Source: Rhodospirillaceae bacterium (GTDB lineage: Bacteria > Pseudomonadota > Gammaproteobacteria > Steroidobacterales > Rariloculaceae). Taken from it: a DNA stretch of 39,033 bases. The position numbers were made by a program, and so were the translations under genes. The notes beneath the pieces are model-generated. The model searched no databases. It was not told the DNA's origin and saw nothing but the letters and a program-made list of their open reading frames with translations. Each line of letters starts with the position of its first letter. The first letter of the stretch is position 1. This document shows positions 15,092 to 22,186 of the stretch, in pieces. The stretch lies in the NCBI GenBank assembly GCA_024640685.1, contig JAHEEN010000008.1:1-39033 (forward strand). The letters run 5' to 3'.

Positions 15092-16051
15092 ATGAACAAT
15101 GCGACGACTCTATCGTGCGCGCTGGCCGCTATCGCCTGCGGGCTTCTGGCCGGTCTCGCGGTCGCGCAAGATCGTGCACCGGCCGAGTTCCGCGAGGTCG
15201 CGCCCGACCTCTACTTCAACTTCGACTTCGATGGCTCGAACTCCGCGGTACTCGTCACCGACGACGGCGTGCTCGTCGTCGACACGCGAATGCACCCCGA
15301 CGATGCCGAGGACTTACTCGACCAAATCCGGCAAGTGACAGATGCGCCGATTCGCTACGTGGTTGTCAGTCAGCATCATGGCGACCACTACATGGGCAAT
15401 AGCGTCTTCAAGCGGGAAGGCGCGACGATCATCGCGCATCCGGATACTCAGGCCGTCATCGAGGAGCGCTTCGAGTTCGAGCGCACGACGCGACCGTTTG
15501 CGGCTCGCGGCCAAGATCCCGACGAGGTCGTGCTCGTGCTGCCTGACGTGCTGTTCTCTAGCCGCGCAAAGATCGTGCTCGGTGGCCGCACGGTCGAGCT
15601 GATCTATCTCGGACCCGGACAGAACGAAGGCGACACGCTCGTCTATTTTCCCCACGCGCGTGCGCTGCACACCGGCGGCGTGTTTCACAATCGCAGCTGG
15701 GCCAACACGTCGTACGCACCATCACTCGCTGGATGGGTCAGCGTGCTGCGCACAATGCAGACGATCGATGCCGATATCTATCTGCCGCCGCACGGCGACC
15801 TCGCGACAGGCACCGATATCGAAAACTTCACAGCGTTCATCGACGAGATCGACTCGAGCATGCGCGCAGCGATTGACGACGGGCTATCGCTGGAACAGAT
15901 ACTCGATACGCTGACGTTCGACGCGTATTCGGACTGGCGCGGCTACGATCGCAGGCCGCGCAATTTGACCGCAGTCTACGAGCTGATGACGCAGGGTGAG
16001 GCGAACTATTTCGTGCCGGCCAGCCGAGCGACGCCTGCGCCGGCAAACTGA
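15092..16051 (+). CDS. Secreted metallo-beta-lactamase-fold protein with altered metal site
   Basis: This 319-residue protein begins with a signal peptide (CALAAIACGLLAGLAVAQ) and has the MBL fold of quinoprotein-associated and SoxH-like hydrolases. The HxHxDH motif reads QHHGDH, so the first histidine is Gln94 while His96, Asp98 and His99 remain. The usual GHTxGD histidine is Gln177 in GPGQNEGD, and the usual TGD aspartate is Gly196 in HTGGVF. His234 in LPPHGD is kept. Ligands for one zinc site (Asp98, His99, His234) therefore persist and those for the other are mostly lost. It is the third gene of the propeller-cytochrome operon, 12 bp after the cytochrome gene. Substrate unknown; it may be monozinc or non-catalytic. 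Confidence 0.8.
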   Translation: MNNATTLSCALAAIACGLLAGLAVAQDRAPAEFREVAPDLYFNFDFDGSNSAVLVTDDGVLVVDTRMHPDDAEDLLDQIRQVTDAPIRYVVVSQHHGDHYMGNSVFKREGATIIAHPDTQAVIEERFEFERTTRPFAARGQDPDEVVLVLPDVLFSSRAKIVLGGRTVELIYLGPGQNEGDTLVYFPHARALHTGGVFHNRSWANTSYAPSLAGWVSVLRTMQTIDADIYLPPHGDLATGTDIENFTAFIDEIDSSMRAAIDDGLSLEQILDTLTFDAYSDWRGYDRRPRNLTAVYELMTQGEANYFVPASRATPAPAN

Positions 16052-16060
16052 GTCTGACGA

Positions 16061-16090
16061 GGCCGCCGCGCTAGGGCCTAGGCGGCGGCC
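16061..16090. terminator. Long GC-rich hairpin between convergent genes
   Basis: Nine outer pairs (GGCCGCCGC at 16061-16069 with GCGGCGGCC at 16082-16090) and five inner pairs (CTAGG with CCTAG at 16071-16081) fold around a single-base tip, with one bulged G at 16070. It sits in the 52-bp gap between convergent genes. No T-run follows on either strand, so a bidirectional stop signal is likely but unproven. Confidence 0.45.
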
Positions 16091-16103
16091 GTCCAACCCT
16101 AGC

Positions 16104-17066
16104 CTATGATCCTCCGAGCTGCCGGGCGAGGAACTCCCGAACCGTCTCGTATGCGAGGTCGGTTTTCGGCCCCGGGTTCTCCGTCCAACGGTGCGGAGAG
16201 TCCCCGAACAGCTCGTACTCACAGTGTCCGCCGGCTGCGTTGTAGCTATCGCAAAATGCTTTTTGCACCTCAGGTAGCACGTTGTCGTCGAGCTCGCCCT
16301 GCATGATCAACAGCGGCACGAGCGTCGCGTCTTCGCCGCGCTCGATGATCTCCTGTGGATTCGACTCGTGAATCGAGTCCCACGGCACGAAGTACGTCGT
16401 GTTGTTCTTGACCATGCGCTCGTTGTCTCGCGATACGGCGTTCTCGTAACGCGCAAACGTGTTGCTGACCGGCGACCGTGTCGCAATGAAGTCGACTGTC
16501 GCATCGATATCGGGCGCCTCGGACAGCGGAATGGCGTTGTAGCGCGGATCGTGCGGCCGCATGCCGAGGATCTCGGCAACGTGGCCGCCGCTCGAGCTCG
16601 CAAAGATCCCGAACTGCGATGCGTCGCCGTTCCAGCGCGCGGCATTGTGCTTGAGCCAGCGAATCCCGTAGTTCGCGTCCTGCACGTCGGCAGGATACGG
16701 CGCCTCCGGCGCGCGCGTCTGGTCGATCGCGACGACCAACACGCCGCTCTCGGCGATCGCTCGATCGATCGGCTCCTCGGCCAGGCGGTCACGACGATTC
16801 CAGCCGCCACCGTGCAGATCGAGCACGACCGGGAACGGCCCGGCGCCGACGGGCTCATAGATACGCGCCATGAGCTCGCGCCCGACGCTGTTGCGCCTGA
16901 ACGGTACCTCGGTGACCTTGAGCTCGTACCGCGCGGTCGGGTCATAGGCCGGCCCGTCTGCCGCGCTGACGTTAACCGCAGTGATGGCCAATACGGCGGC
17001 ACCTGCCACTCCGAAGGCCGATACGGTCGTTAAAAAGCCCCGACGTCCGCTGGATCTGATCTTCAT
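16104..17066 (-). CDS. Tat-exported alpha/beta hydrolase (esterase, BD-FAE/HSL-like)
   Basis: This 320-residue protein starts at ATG 17066, nine bases after GGAG; the frame is open back to a TTG at 17081, which overlaps that ribosome binding site. The twin-arginine signal reads SSGRRGFLTTVSAFG. The oxyanion-hole motif LDLHGGGW, nucleophile motif FASSSGGH, acid motif MQGELDDN and terminal GDSPHRW supply the Ser-Asp-His triad. This matches carboxylesterases of the hormone-sensitive-lipase/BD-FAE type (Abhydrolase_3, prolyl-oligopeptidase-like). It probably cleaves acyl esters in the periplasm. A 130-bp gap separates it from the hicB gene downstream of its start. Confidence 0.85.
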   Translation of the reverse strand: MKIRSSGRRGFLTTVSAFGVAGAAVLAITAVNVSAADGPAYDPTARYELKVTEVPFRRNSVGRELMARIYEPVGAGPFPVVLDLHGGGWNRRDRLAEEPIDRAIAESGVLVVAIDQTRAPEAPYPADVQDANYGIRWLKHNAARWNGDASQFGIFASSSGGHVAEILGMRPHDPRYNAIPLSEAPDIDATVDFIATRSPVSNTFARYENAVSRDNERMVKNNTTYFVPWDSIHESNPQEIIERGEDATLVPLLIMQGELDDNVLPEVQKAFCDSYNAAGGHCEYELFGDSPHRWTENPGPKTDLAYETVREFLARQLGGS

Positions 17067-17196
17067 CGTTATGTTCTCCAATAAGCCATCGTGAACTCAG
17101 CACTGATTCGGCGTGACTCGATAATACGCCCGGACGGAGAAGCAGGACAGAGGCCGTAACATCGGCCGACATCTCGGATGTCTGTGGAATAAATGC

Positions 17197-17409
17197 TCAA
17201 GCCGCGACGTCGACGAACTCCACACGCGACGTGGGTGTTGGGATCGGCTCGCCGTCCTCCCTGAGCCCTTCGATATGAAATTCGATAGCGCCCTGGATCA
17301 GCCTCAACACCTCGTCGTAGCTGTCCGCGGCAGCAACACAGCCCGGCAGATCCGGTACGTATGCGCCGAACCCCGTATCGCTTATCTCAACGATGACTGC
17401 GTATCGCAT
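17197..17409 (-). CDS. hicB: HicB family antitoxin
   Basis: This 70-residue protein opens MRYAVIVEISDTGFGAYVPDLPGCVAA, the classic HicB partial RNase-H fold, followed by an amphipathic helix (YDEVLRLIQGAIEFHIEGLREDGE) and a short tail ending in PTPTSRVEFVDVAA. It has no added ribbon-helix-helix or helix-turn-helix DNA-binding domain, so it is the short form. GAGGAG lies directly before the ATG, nine bases after the end of the hicA frame, giving the usual toxin-first hicAB order. The antitoxin frame is intact although the toxin frame is broken. Confidence 0.9.
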   Translation of the reverse strand: MRYAVIVEISDTGFGAYVPDLPGCVAAADSYDEVLRLIQGAIEFHIEGLREDGEPIPTPTSRVEFVDVAA

Positions 17410-17418
17410 GCTCGCTCC

Positions 17419-17607
17419 TCAACGCTTGAGCCCAGCTCGTTTGAGTTTGCCACTGAGCGTTCCGCGGGGCATCTCGATACTGCGGTTGCCAGCCACGGTG
17501 ATCGTCCCAGGCTTGACTGGATGCTTGAATTGACGGTGGCTACCACGGGTTCTGACGAGGAACCATCACTCGTTCTCGAGCATCCGAATAAGTTCGTGCA
17601 CCTTCAC
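17419..17607 (-). pseudogene. hicA: hicA toxin gene inactivated by an in-frame TGA
   Basis: Read on the minus strand from GTG 17607 the frame gives MKVHELIRMLENE, then TGA (17568-17566), then WFLVRTRGSHRQFKHPVKPG and a tail ending GTLSGKLKRAGLKR before TGA 17421-17419. This is a full HicA double-stranded RNA-binding-like mRNA interferase of about 62 residues. It includes the catalytic histidine region GSHRQFKHP. The stop falls exactly where HicA proteins have glycine before tryptophan (GW), so one change GGA to TGA explains it. No start codon lies soon after the stop. The product should be a 13-residue peptide unless the stop is read through or is a sequencing error. Confidence 0.85.
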
Positions 17608-17762
17608 TCATTGAGCATGAGGCGGCCGTTGCTCTGGATGAATCTCCAGATCCCCTTTGGGTCTCGCCAGAAATGCTTCTACCGCGCGAATCGCGGTTGA
17701 CCTACGCGCGAGTCCGGCGATAGGGTGCCGACTGCCAAAAGTTCACGGATGAGGAAGTCACT

Positions 17763-18950
17763 ATGCCCCTGAGCTGCCGCCTGCCGACGACGTTGGCGAT
17801 CGCCTGCCTGGCGCTAGGTTTCGGCGGGAAGGCCCGCGCGACCGACGTTGCCGTTTGCACCGACGTCGGCAATTTCACGATCGAGCTATTCGACGAGCAA
17901 GCGCCGCTGCACGCCGCGAATTTTCTGGAGTACGTCGATCGCGGCTTCTACAACGGCACGGTGTTTCACCGCGTGATCGAGGGCTTCGTCGTTCAGGGTG
18001 GGGGCGTCACGCGCACGTTCCGCAGCAAAACGACGCTGCCGCCCGTTGCCAACGAGGCGGACAACGGCTTGACCAACGACCGCGGCACGCTGTCGGCCGC
18101 ACGCACTTCGGATCCTGACTCGGCGACGTCGCAGTTCTACGTCAATCTAGAGAACAACGCGAACCTAAACCGCCGCGGCGGCGACGCCGGCTACTCGGTG
18201 TTCGGTCGCGTCCGCGAAGGCATGCCGGTCGTCGACAATATCGCCGCGCTACCGACCGGCCCGGCGGGACCATTCTCGTCGGACGTCACGAACCCGCTCG
18301 TCGCGGTCACGTCGATGGTGCGCGTCGTACCGGACCGCTACGCGAATCTCACCGGCGAAGATAAGCTCGCGGCGCTCAGGGCAGACATCGACAACGCCGT
18401 CGCAGCCGAAGACAACGCGGCCGCAGCGATGCATTTCAACGAGTACCGCGCGGTGTGCGGCGAGCTCGGCCCCGAGATGCTCCTGACCGAAACCGAAGTG
18501 CTAGCAGCCGTCGGCCGCACCGCGGCCGCACACGAATCGGTCACCGAGTATCTGCGCGTCGCCAACAACACGAGCGAGGAGTACTTCCGCGCAATGTCGT
18601 TGGCTCGGGAGCTCGAGGCAGCCGTCACCGACGGCTCGGCTGAGGCGATGGCGCTGCAACGTCTCGCCGAGCTGACGGCCGAGTGCGAGCTACCGAGCGC
18701 GCCGACGATTCCGAATGCGACGAGTACGACGATGGACGCGATGGTCGAGGCACAGGAGGCCGTCCAGGACTATATCGAAGCGAGCACCGAAGCACTGGAG
18801 TGCCTCGAGGAGCTTGCCGAGGACGACGATCTCTCCGATGAGGATCAGGCGCTCGCGATCTTGGCCTATAACTACGAGGTCGCAAACCAAGAATCGTTGG
18901 CGGCGCAATGGAACACGCAGCGCGAGCTGTTTCTCGCGCTGCAAGAATAG
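17763..18950 (+). CDS. Secreted cyclophilin-type peptidyl-prolyl isomerase with long helical C-terminal extension
   Basis: This 395-residue protein has a signal peptide ending KARATDV. A cyclophilin domain covers about residues 28-190 (NFTIELFDEQAPLHAANFLEYVDRG, FHRVIEGFVVQGGG, SATSQFYVNLENN). The active-site residues seen in bacterial cyclophilins are present: FHRVI, the Q of VQGGG, and SQFYVN. A further 200 residues or so are acidic, alanine-rich and mostly helical, with few cysteines (AVCGEL, TAECELPS, ALECLEEL). Bacterial periplasmic PPIases are usually about 190 residues, so the extension roughly doubles the size; I do not recognise it as a known domain. GAGGA at 17751-17755 precedes the ATG. 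It is likely a periplasmic folding catalyst for proline-containing clients. Confidence 0.85.
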   Translation: MPLSCRLPTTLAIACLALGFGGKARATDVAVCTDVGNFTIELFDEQAPLHAANFLEYVDRGFYNGTVFHRVIEGFVVQGGGVTRTFRSKTTLPPVANEADNGLTNDRGTLSAARTSDPDSATSQFYVNLENNANLNRRGGDAGYSVFGRVREGMPVVDNIAALPTGPAGPFSSDVTNPLVAVTSMVRVVPDRYANLTGEDKLAALRADIDNAVAAEDNAAAAMHFNEYRAVCGELGPEMLLTETEVLAAVGRTAAAHESVTEYLRVANNTSEEYFRAMSLARELEAAVTDGSAEAMALQRLAELTAECELPSAPTIPNATSTTMDAMVEAQEAVQDYIEASTEALECLEELAEDDDLSDEDQALAILAYNYEVANQESLAAQWNTQRELFLALQE

Positions 18951-19082
18951 GCTCGGCGGAGACAGGCCAGCAGCCGGCGAACACGGACGTCGCGTTCACG
19001 CGCTGTTCAGATTCTTTCACGTACGCTACTCGGCAAGTTCACTGTACGCTCCGTGAAGGGTCATGGAGTGAGCGAGCTCGCC

Positions 19083-20639
19083 ATGTTACTCACGGGACTC
19101 CGGGCGCGGTTGCGCTCCACTTGCCAAATCGCACTCATCGGTGTGCTCACGCTGGCCGGCTGCAGCGGCGGTGATGATGGCGGTGGAGAGCCGGTAGCCG
19201 TTCTACCTCTCTCGCCTCTGATCGAGATCTCCGACGAGTTCACTACGATCGACGGTGAGCTCGTCGAATCCTTCGTCGAAGTAGCGCCCAACGGATATGA
19301 GACGTGGAGTGGCGAGGTCATGCTGTCCGGCGGGCCGGGTGTCGCTACGTCCGTGCACAATGATGCGACTGGCGAGACGGTGCAGACGCTAGTTACGCAG
19401 CGATGCGAGAACATTCTAGGAGCCCAAGTCTGCACAGACATCTGGGCAGCCCCCGCGATCGCGCTCGCGTTCGGCAGCAACGTCATCACCGCAACGAACT
19501 CTGGCGGCTCGGCCTCGATCACAATCGAGCGAATCGGTCTACCGCGCTACAGCACGCCGTTCAGAGTCGACGAAACTCTGACGTTTACCGATATTGCGAC
19601 GGGTGCCTTTCATAGCTGCGGCATCGCCACCGGCGGACAAGCGTACTGCTGGGGCGACAACGAATTCGGCCAGCTCGGCAGCTCCGCGCCGATGGAGACC
19701 TGCGGCAGCGGTACATTCGCGTGCAGCTCCGTGCCAGTGCCCGTCGACGGCGGCCTATCGTTCGTTGCACTGGCCGGTGGGCTCACGCATACCTGCGGCA
19801 TCGACGACAGGGGCGATGCGTACTGCTGGGGTCGAGGCACTGAGGGCCAGCTCGGCGACGGCGTGCTGGAGGACAGCCGCGTTCCTATCCTGGTCGCGGG
19901 CGGCTTGACGTTCACGTCGATTTCGGCGAGTCGCGCGGAGTTGAGCACTTGCGCCGCCACCGCCGGTGGCGCTGCATGGTGCTGGGGCGACAACTTGTTC
20001 GGTGAGGCCGGCAACGGCAGCAAAGACCCCGCGGCCGTCCCGGTGCAGGTCGCGACCGCGCTTGCGCTCGGCCCCGTTAGCGTCGGTACCGGGCACGCGT
20101 GCGCCGTTGCCGCAACCTCCGACACGCTGTGCTGGGGGGACAATTCAGCCGGCCAGCTCGGGGTCGGCTCGGCTGGCGAGGACGGCGGCATTGCCGAGAG
20201 CTTGACACCGACGACGGTGCTCGGCGGACTCACATTCGATCGCGTCGTCACCGGTCGCGAGCACACTTGCGCGCTCGATCTCGCCGGTGAAATCTACTGC
20301 TGGGGCGCGAGCGACCTCGTCGGCGCTGCCAGTAGCGACACGAACGTCACAACGCCCCTCGCGCTCGACGTCGGCTCGGGCTACGTCGACCTGGCTAGCG
20401 GCGATCTCGAGACCTGTGCGCTCGATGCGACGCAGACGGCGCACTGTTGGGGGCCACGGCTCGATTGGCAGTTCAATCCCGTAGACCGGTTGGAGCCGGA
20501 GCCCGTCTTATTCGGCCCGTTGTTCGAAAAAATCGCGAGCGGCTCCATGCACACGTGTGGGCTCGGCAGCGATACCTTCGTCTACTGCTGGGGCAACAAC
20601 CCCTGGGGTCAGGTCGGGCAGCCGCCCAGCGATCCATAG
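19083..20639 (+). CDS. RCC1-repeat (regulator of chromosome condensation-like) lipoprotein
   Basis: From ATG 19083 this is a 518-residue lipoprotein with basic n-region, hydrophobic core and lipobox LTLAGCSGG; in-frame GTGs at 19053 and 19068 are alternative starts. After about 160 residues of low-complexity and beta-rich linker come seven RCC1-type blades. Each centres on C-x(8-9)-(Y/W/L/H)CWG, for example CGIATGGQAYCWGDNEFGQLG and CGLGSDTFVYCWGNNPWGQVG. The paired cysteines suggest one disulfide per blade, typical of secreted bacterial RCC1 proteins. It should form a seven-bladed propeller anchored to the outer membrane. Ligand unknown. It stands alone, convergent with the M20 peptidase. 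Confidence 0.85.
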   Translation: MLLTGLRARLRSTCQIALIGVLTLAGCSGGDDGGGEPVAVLPLSPLIEISDEFTTIDGELVESFVEVAPNGYETWSGEVMLSGGPGVATSVHNDATGETVQTLVTQRCENILGAQVCTDIWAAPAIALAFGSNVITATNSGGSASITIERIGLPRYSTPFRVDETLTFTDIATGAFHSCGIATGGQAYCWGDNEFGQLGSSAPMETCGSGTFACSSVPVPVDGGLSFVALAGGLTHTCGIDDRGDAYCWGRGTEGQLGDGVLEDSRVPILVAGGLTFTSISASRAELSTCAATAGGAAWCWGDNLFGEAGNGSKDPAAVPVQVATALALGPVSVGTGHACAVAATSDTLCWGDNSAGQLGVGSAGEDGGIAESLTPTTVLGGLTFDRVVTGREHTCALDLAGEIYCWGASDLVGAASSDTNVTTPLALDVGSGYVDLASGDLETCALDATQTAHCWGPRLDWQFNPVDRLEPEPVLFGPLFEKIASGSMHTCGLGSDTFVYCWGNNPWGQVGQPPSDP

Positions 20640-20668
20640 CCGGGCGGAAATTCAGCTTCGCGGCACGC

Positions 20669-22069
20669 TCAGTCGCCGCGCGCGTAGATCCTGATCAGCC
20701 GGTCGAGAAACTCGCGTCCCTCGAATAGCGACTGCACACGGGTGCGCTCGTTTAAACCGTGCGCGTTGCGCGTTGCCTGATCGGCAAAGATGCCACTGAC
20801 GCCGTACGTCGGTATGCCGCGCGGCGTTAGGAAACGTGCATCGGTTGCGCCTGCAAGCATACTGAAGACGACCGGAACGCCGGGCCAAAGCTCCTCGGTC
20901 ACGCGCCGGATCGGCTCGACGATCTCGGGCGTTAACGGCGGCGGCGCGCCGACCGTCTCCGGCGGATGCACGAAACTCACGGCTATGCCGTCATCGGCGA
21001 CGAGTGAGATCAATGTTTGCCGGATCTCTTCCTGCGTATGGCCCGGAAAGATACGGCAGTTGACGTTCGCGCCCGCGCGCTGCGGCAGCGCGTTACGTGC
21101 GTGGCCTGCGTCGAGCATCGTCACGACACAGGTCGTGTGCAGAATCGAGTTGTAGCTCGGGTTCGCCGTGATGCGCGCAAGTGCGTCCACATCGGGCGGA
21201 TCTGCGAGGATTCTAGCCATGTCGTCGCCGAGCGGGCCGGTCTCGATCTCGGCAAGGCTTTCGAAGAACGCGCGGTTCGTCGCATTGAACTCGATCGGGA
21301 ACTCGTACGCCTCGATGCGCCCGATCGCAGCCGCCAAGCGATAGATCGCGTTGTCACGTTGCGGCCGCGATGAGTGACCGCCGGGATTCGTGATCTCGAG
21401 CCAGAAATCCTGATAGACCTTCTCGCCGGCAAGCACGGCGTTATAGCCGCGCGTGCCATCGGGCTCGAGGCGGCCGAGCCCGCCTTCGTTGATGGCAAAC
21501 TCCGCGTCGATCAGCTCGCGATGGTTCGTGACCAGATAGTCGACGCCGTTGAAATGCGCAGCCGTTTCCTCACCGCATGTCAGCGCGAGCTTCAGCGTAC
21601 GCGGCGGACGGTAGCCCTCCTGAACGTACGTCGCCATCAGGTCGACGAAAATCGCGGCCATGGCCTTGTCGTCGGCCGAACCGCGCCCGTAGAAGTACCC
21701 GCCCTCCTCGATCAGCGTGAACGGGTCGCGCTCCCAATCCTCGGGGTTCGCCTCGACGACGTCGATATGCGCGAGCAACAGCAACGCGCCCTCGCCCGAG
21801 GCCGTTCCCGGCAGCCGCGCGACCAAGTTGCCTTGTGTCGGAAACTCGGGCGGCACGACAACTCGAATATCGCTCGCCGGCATGCCGGCTGCCTCGAGCC
21901 GCGCTCCCATCGCCTCGGCCGCGCGCGTGCAACTGCCGACGGACAGCGTCGTGTTGATCTCGACGAGCTCCTTGTAGATCGCCCGCAACGACGCCTCGTC
22001 CGCGAACGAGCGACTCATGATGCACGCTGCCAATGCCAGCCCGATACCGAACTTGAAGCTGACGCCCAT
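20669..22069 (-). CDS. Secreted M20 family metallopeptidase
   Basis: This 466-residue protein has a signal peptide (FGIGLALAACIMSRSFADE) and the M20/M25/M40 fold. The two-zinc site is readable: His101 in LLAHIDVV, bridging Asp133 in GRGSADDKA, and Glu167-Glu168 in TCGEETA (general base and ligand). Later come NEGG and the C-terminal HGLNERTRVQ histidine. The dimerisation lid holds ITNPGGHSSRPQRDNAIY. Family members hydrolyse dipeptides, N-acyl amino acids or carboxypeptidase substrates; with export it is probably a periplasmic carboxypeptidase-like enzyme. AGAGGT precedes the ATG. It is divergent from the haem/PQQ gene at 22187. Confidence 0.85.
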   Translation of the reverse strand: MGVSFKFGIGLALAACIMSRSFADEASLRAIYKELVEINTTLSVGSCTRAAEAMGARLEAAGMPASDIRVVVPPEFPTQGNLVARLPGTASGEGALLLLAHIDVVEANPEDWERDPFTLIEEGGYFYGRGSADDKAMAAIFVDLMATYVQEGYRPPRTLKLALTCGEETAAHFNGVDYLVTNHRELIDAEFAINEGGLGRLEPDGTRGYNAVLAGEKVYQDFWLEITNPGGHSSRPQRDNAIYRLAAAIGRIEAYEFPIEFNATNRAFFESLAEIETGPLGDDMARILADPPDVDALARITANPSYNSILHTTCVVTMLDAGHARNALPQRAGANVNCRIFPGHTQEEIRQTLISLVADDGIAVSFVHPPETVGAPPPLTPEIVEPIRRVTEELWPGVPVVFSMLAGATDARFLTPRGIPTYGVSGIFADQATRNAHGLNERTRVQSLFEGREFLDRLIRIYARGD

Positions 22070-22186
22070 GATCTACCTCTTCTTCTTGTACGTTCGCACG
22101 CGTGACGATGCCCCGATGCTATCACCTTAAGACGCACGAACTCGCCTATACTGCAGAGACAAGAAACGACCGGGGGATGCGCCATT

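Noticed and set aside
17275-17700. 141-codon plus-strand frame across the hicAB region
   Set aside because: It is antisense to hicB and the hicA remnant, with no recognisable product. The minus-strand HicB/HicA similarity is decisive.
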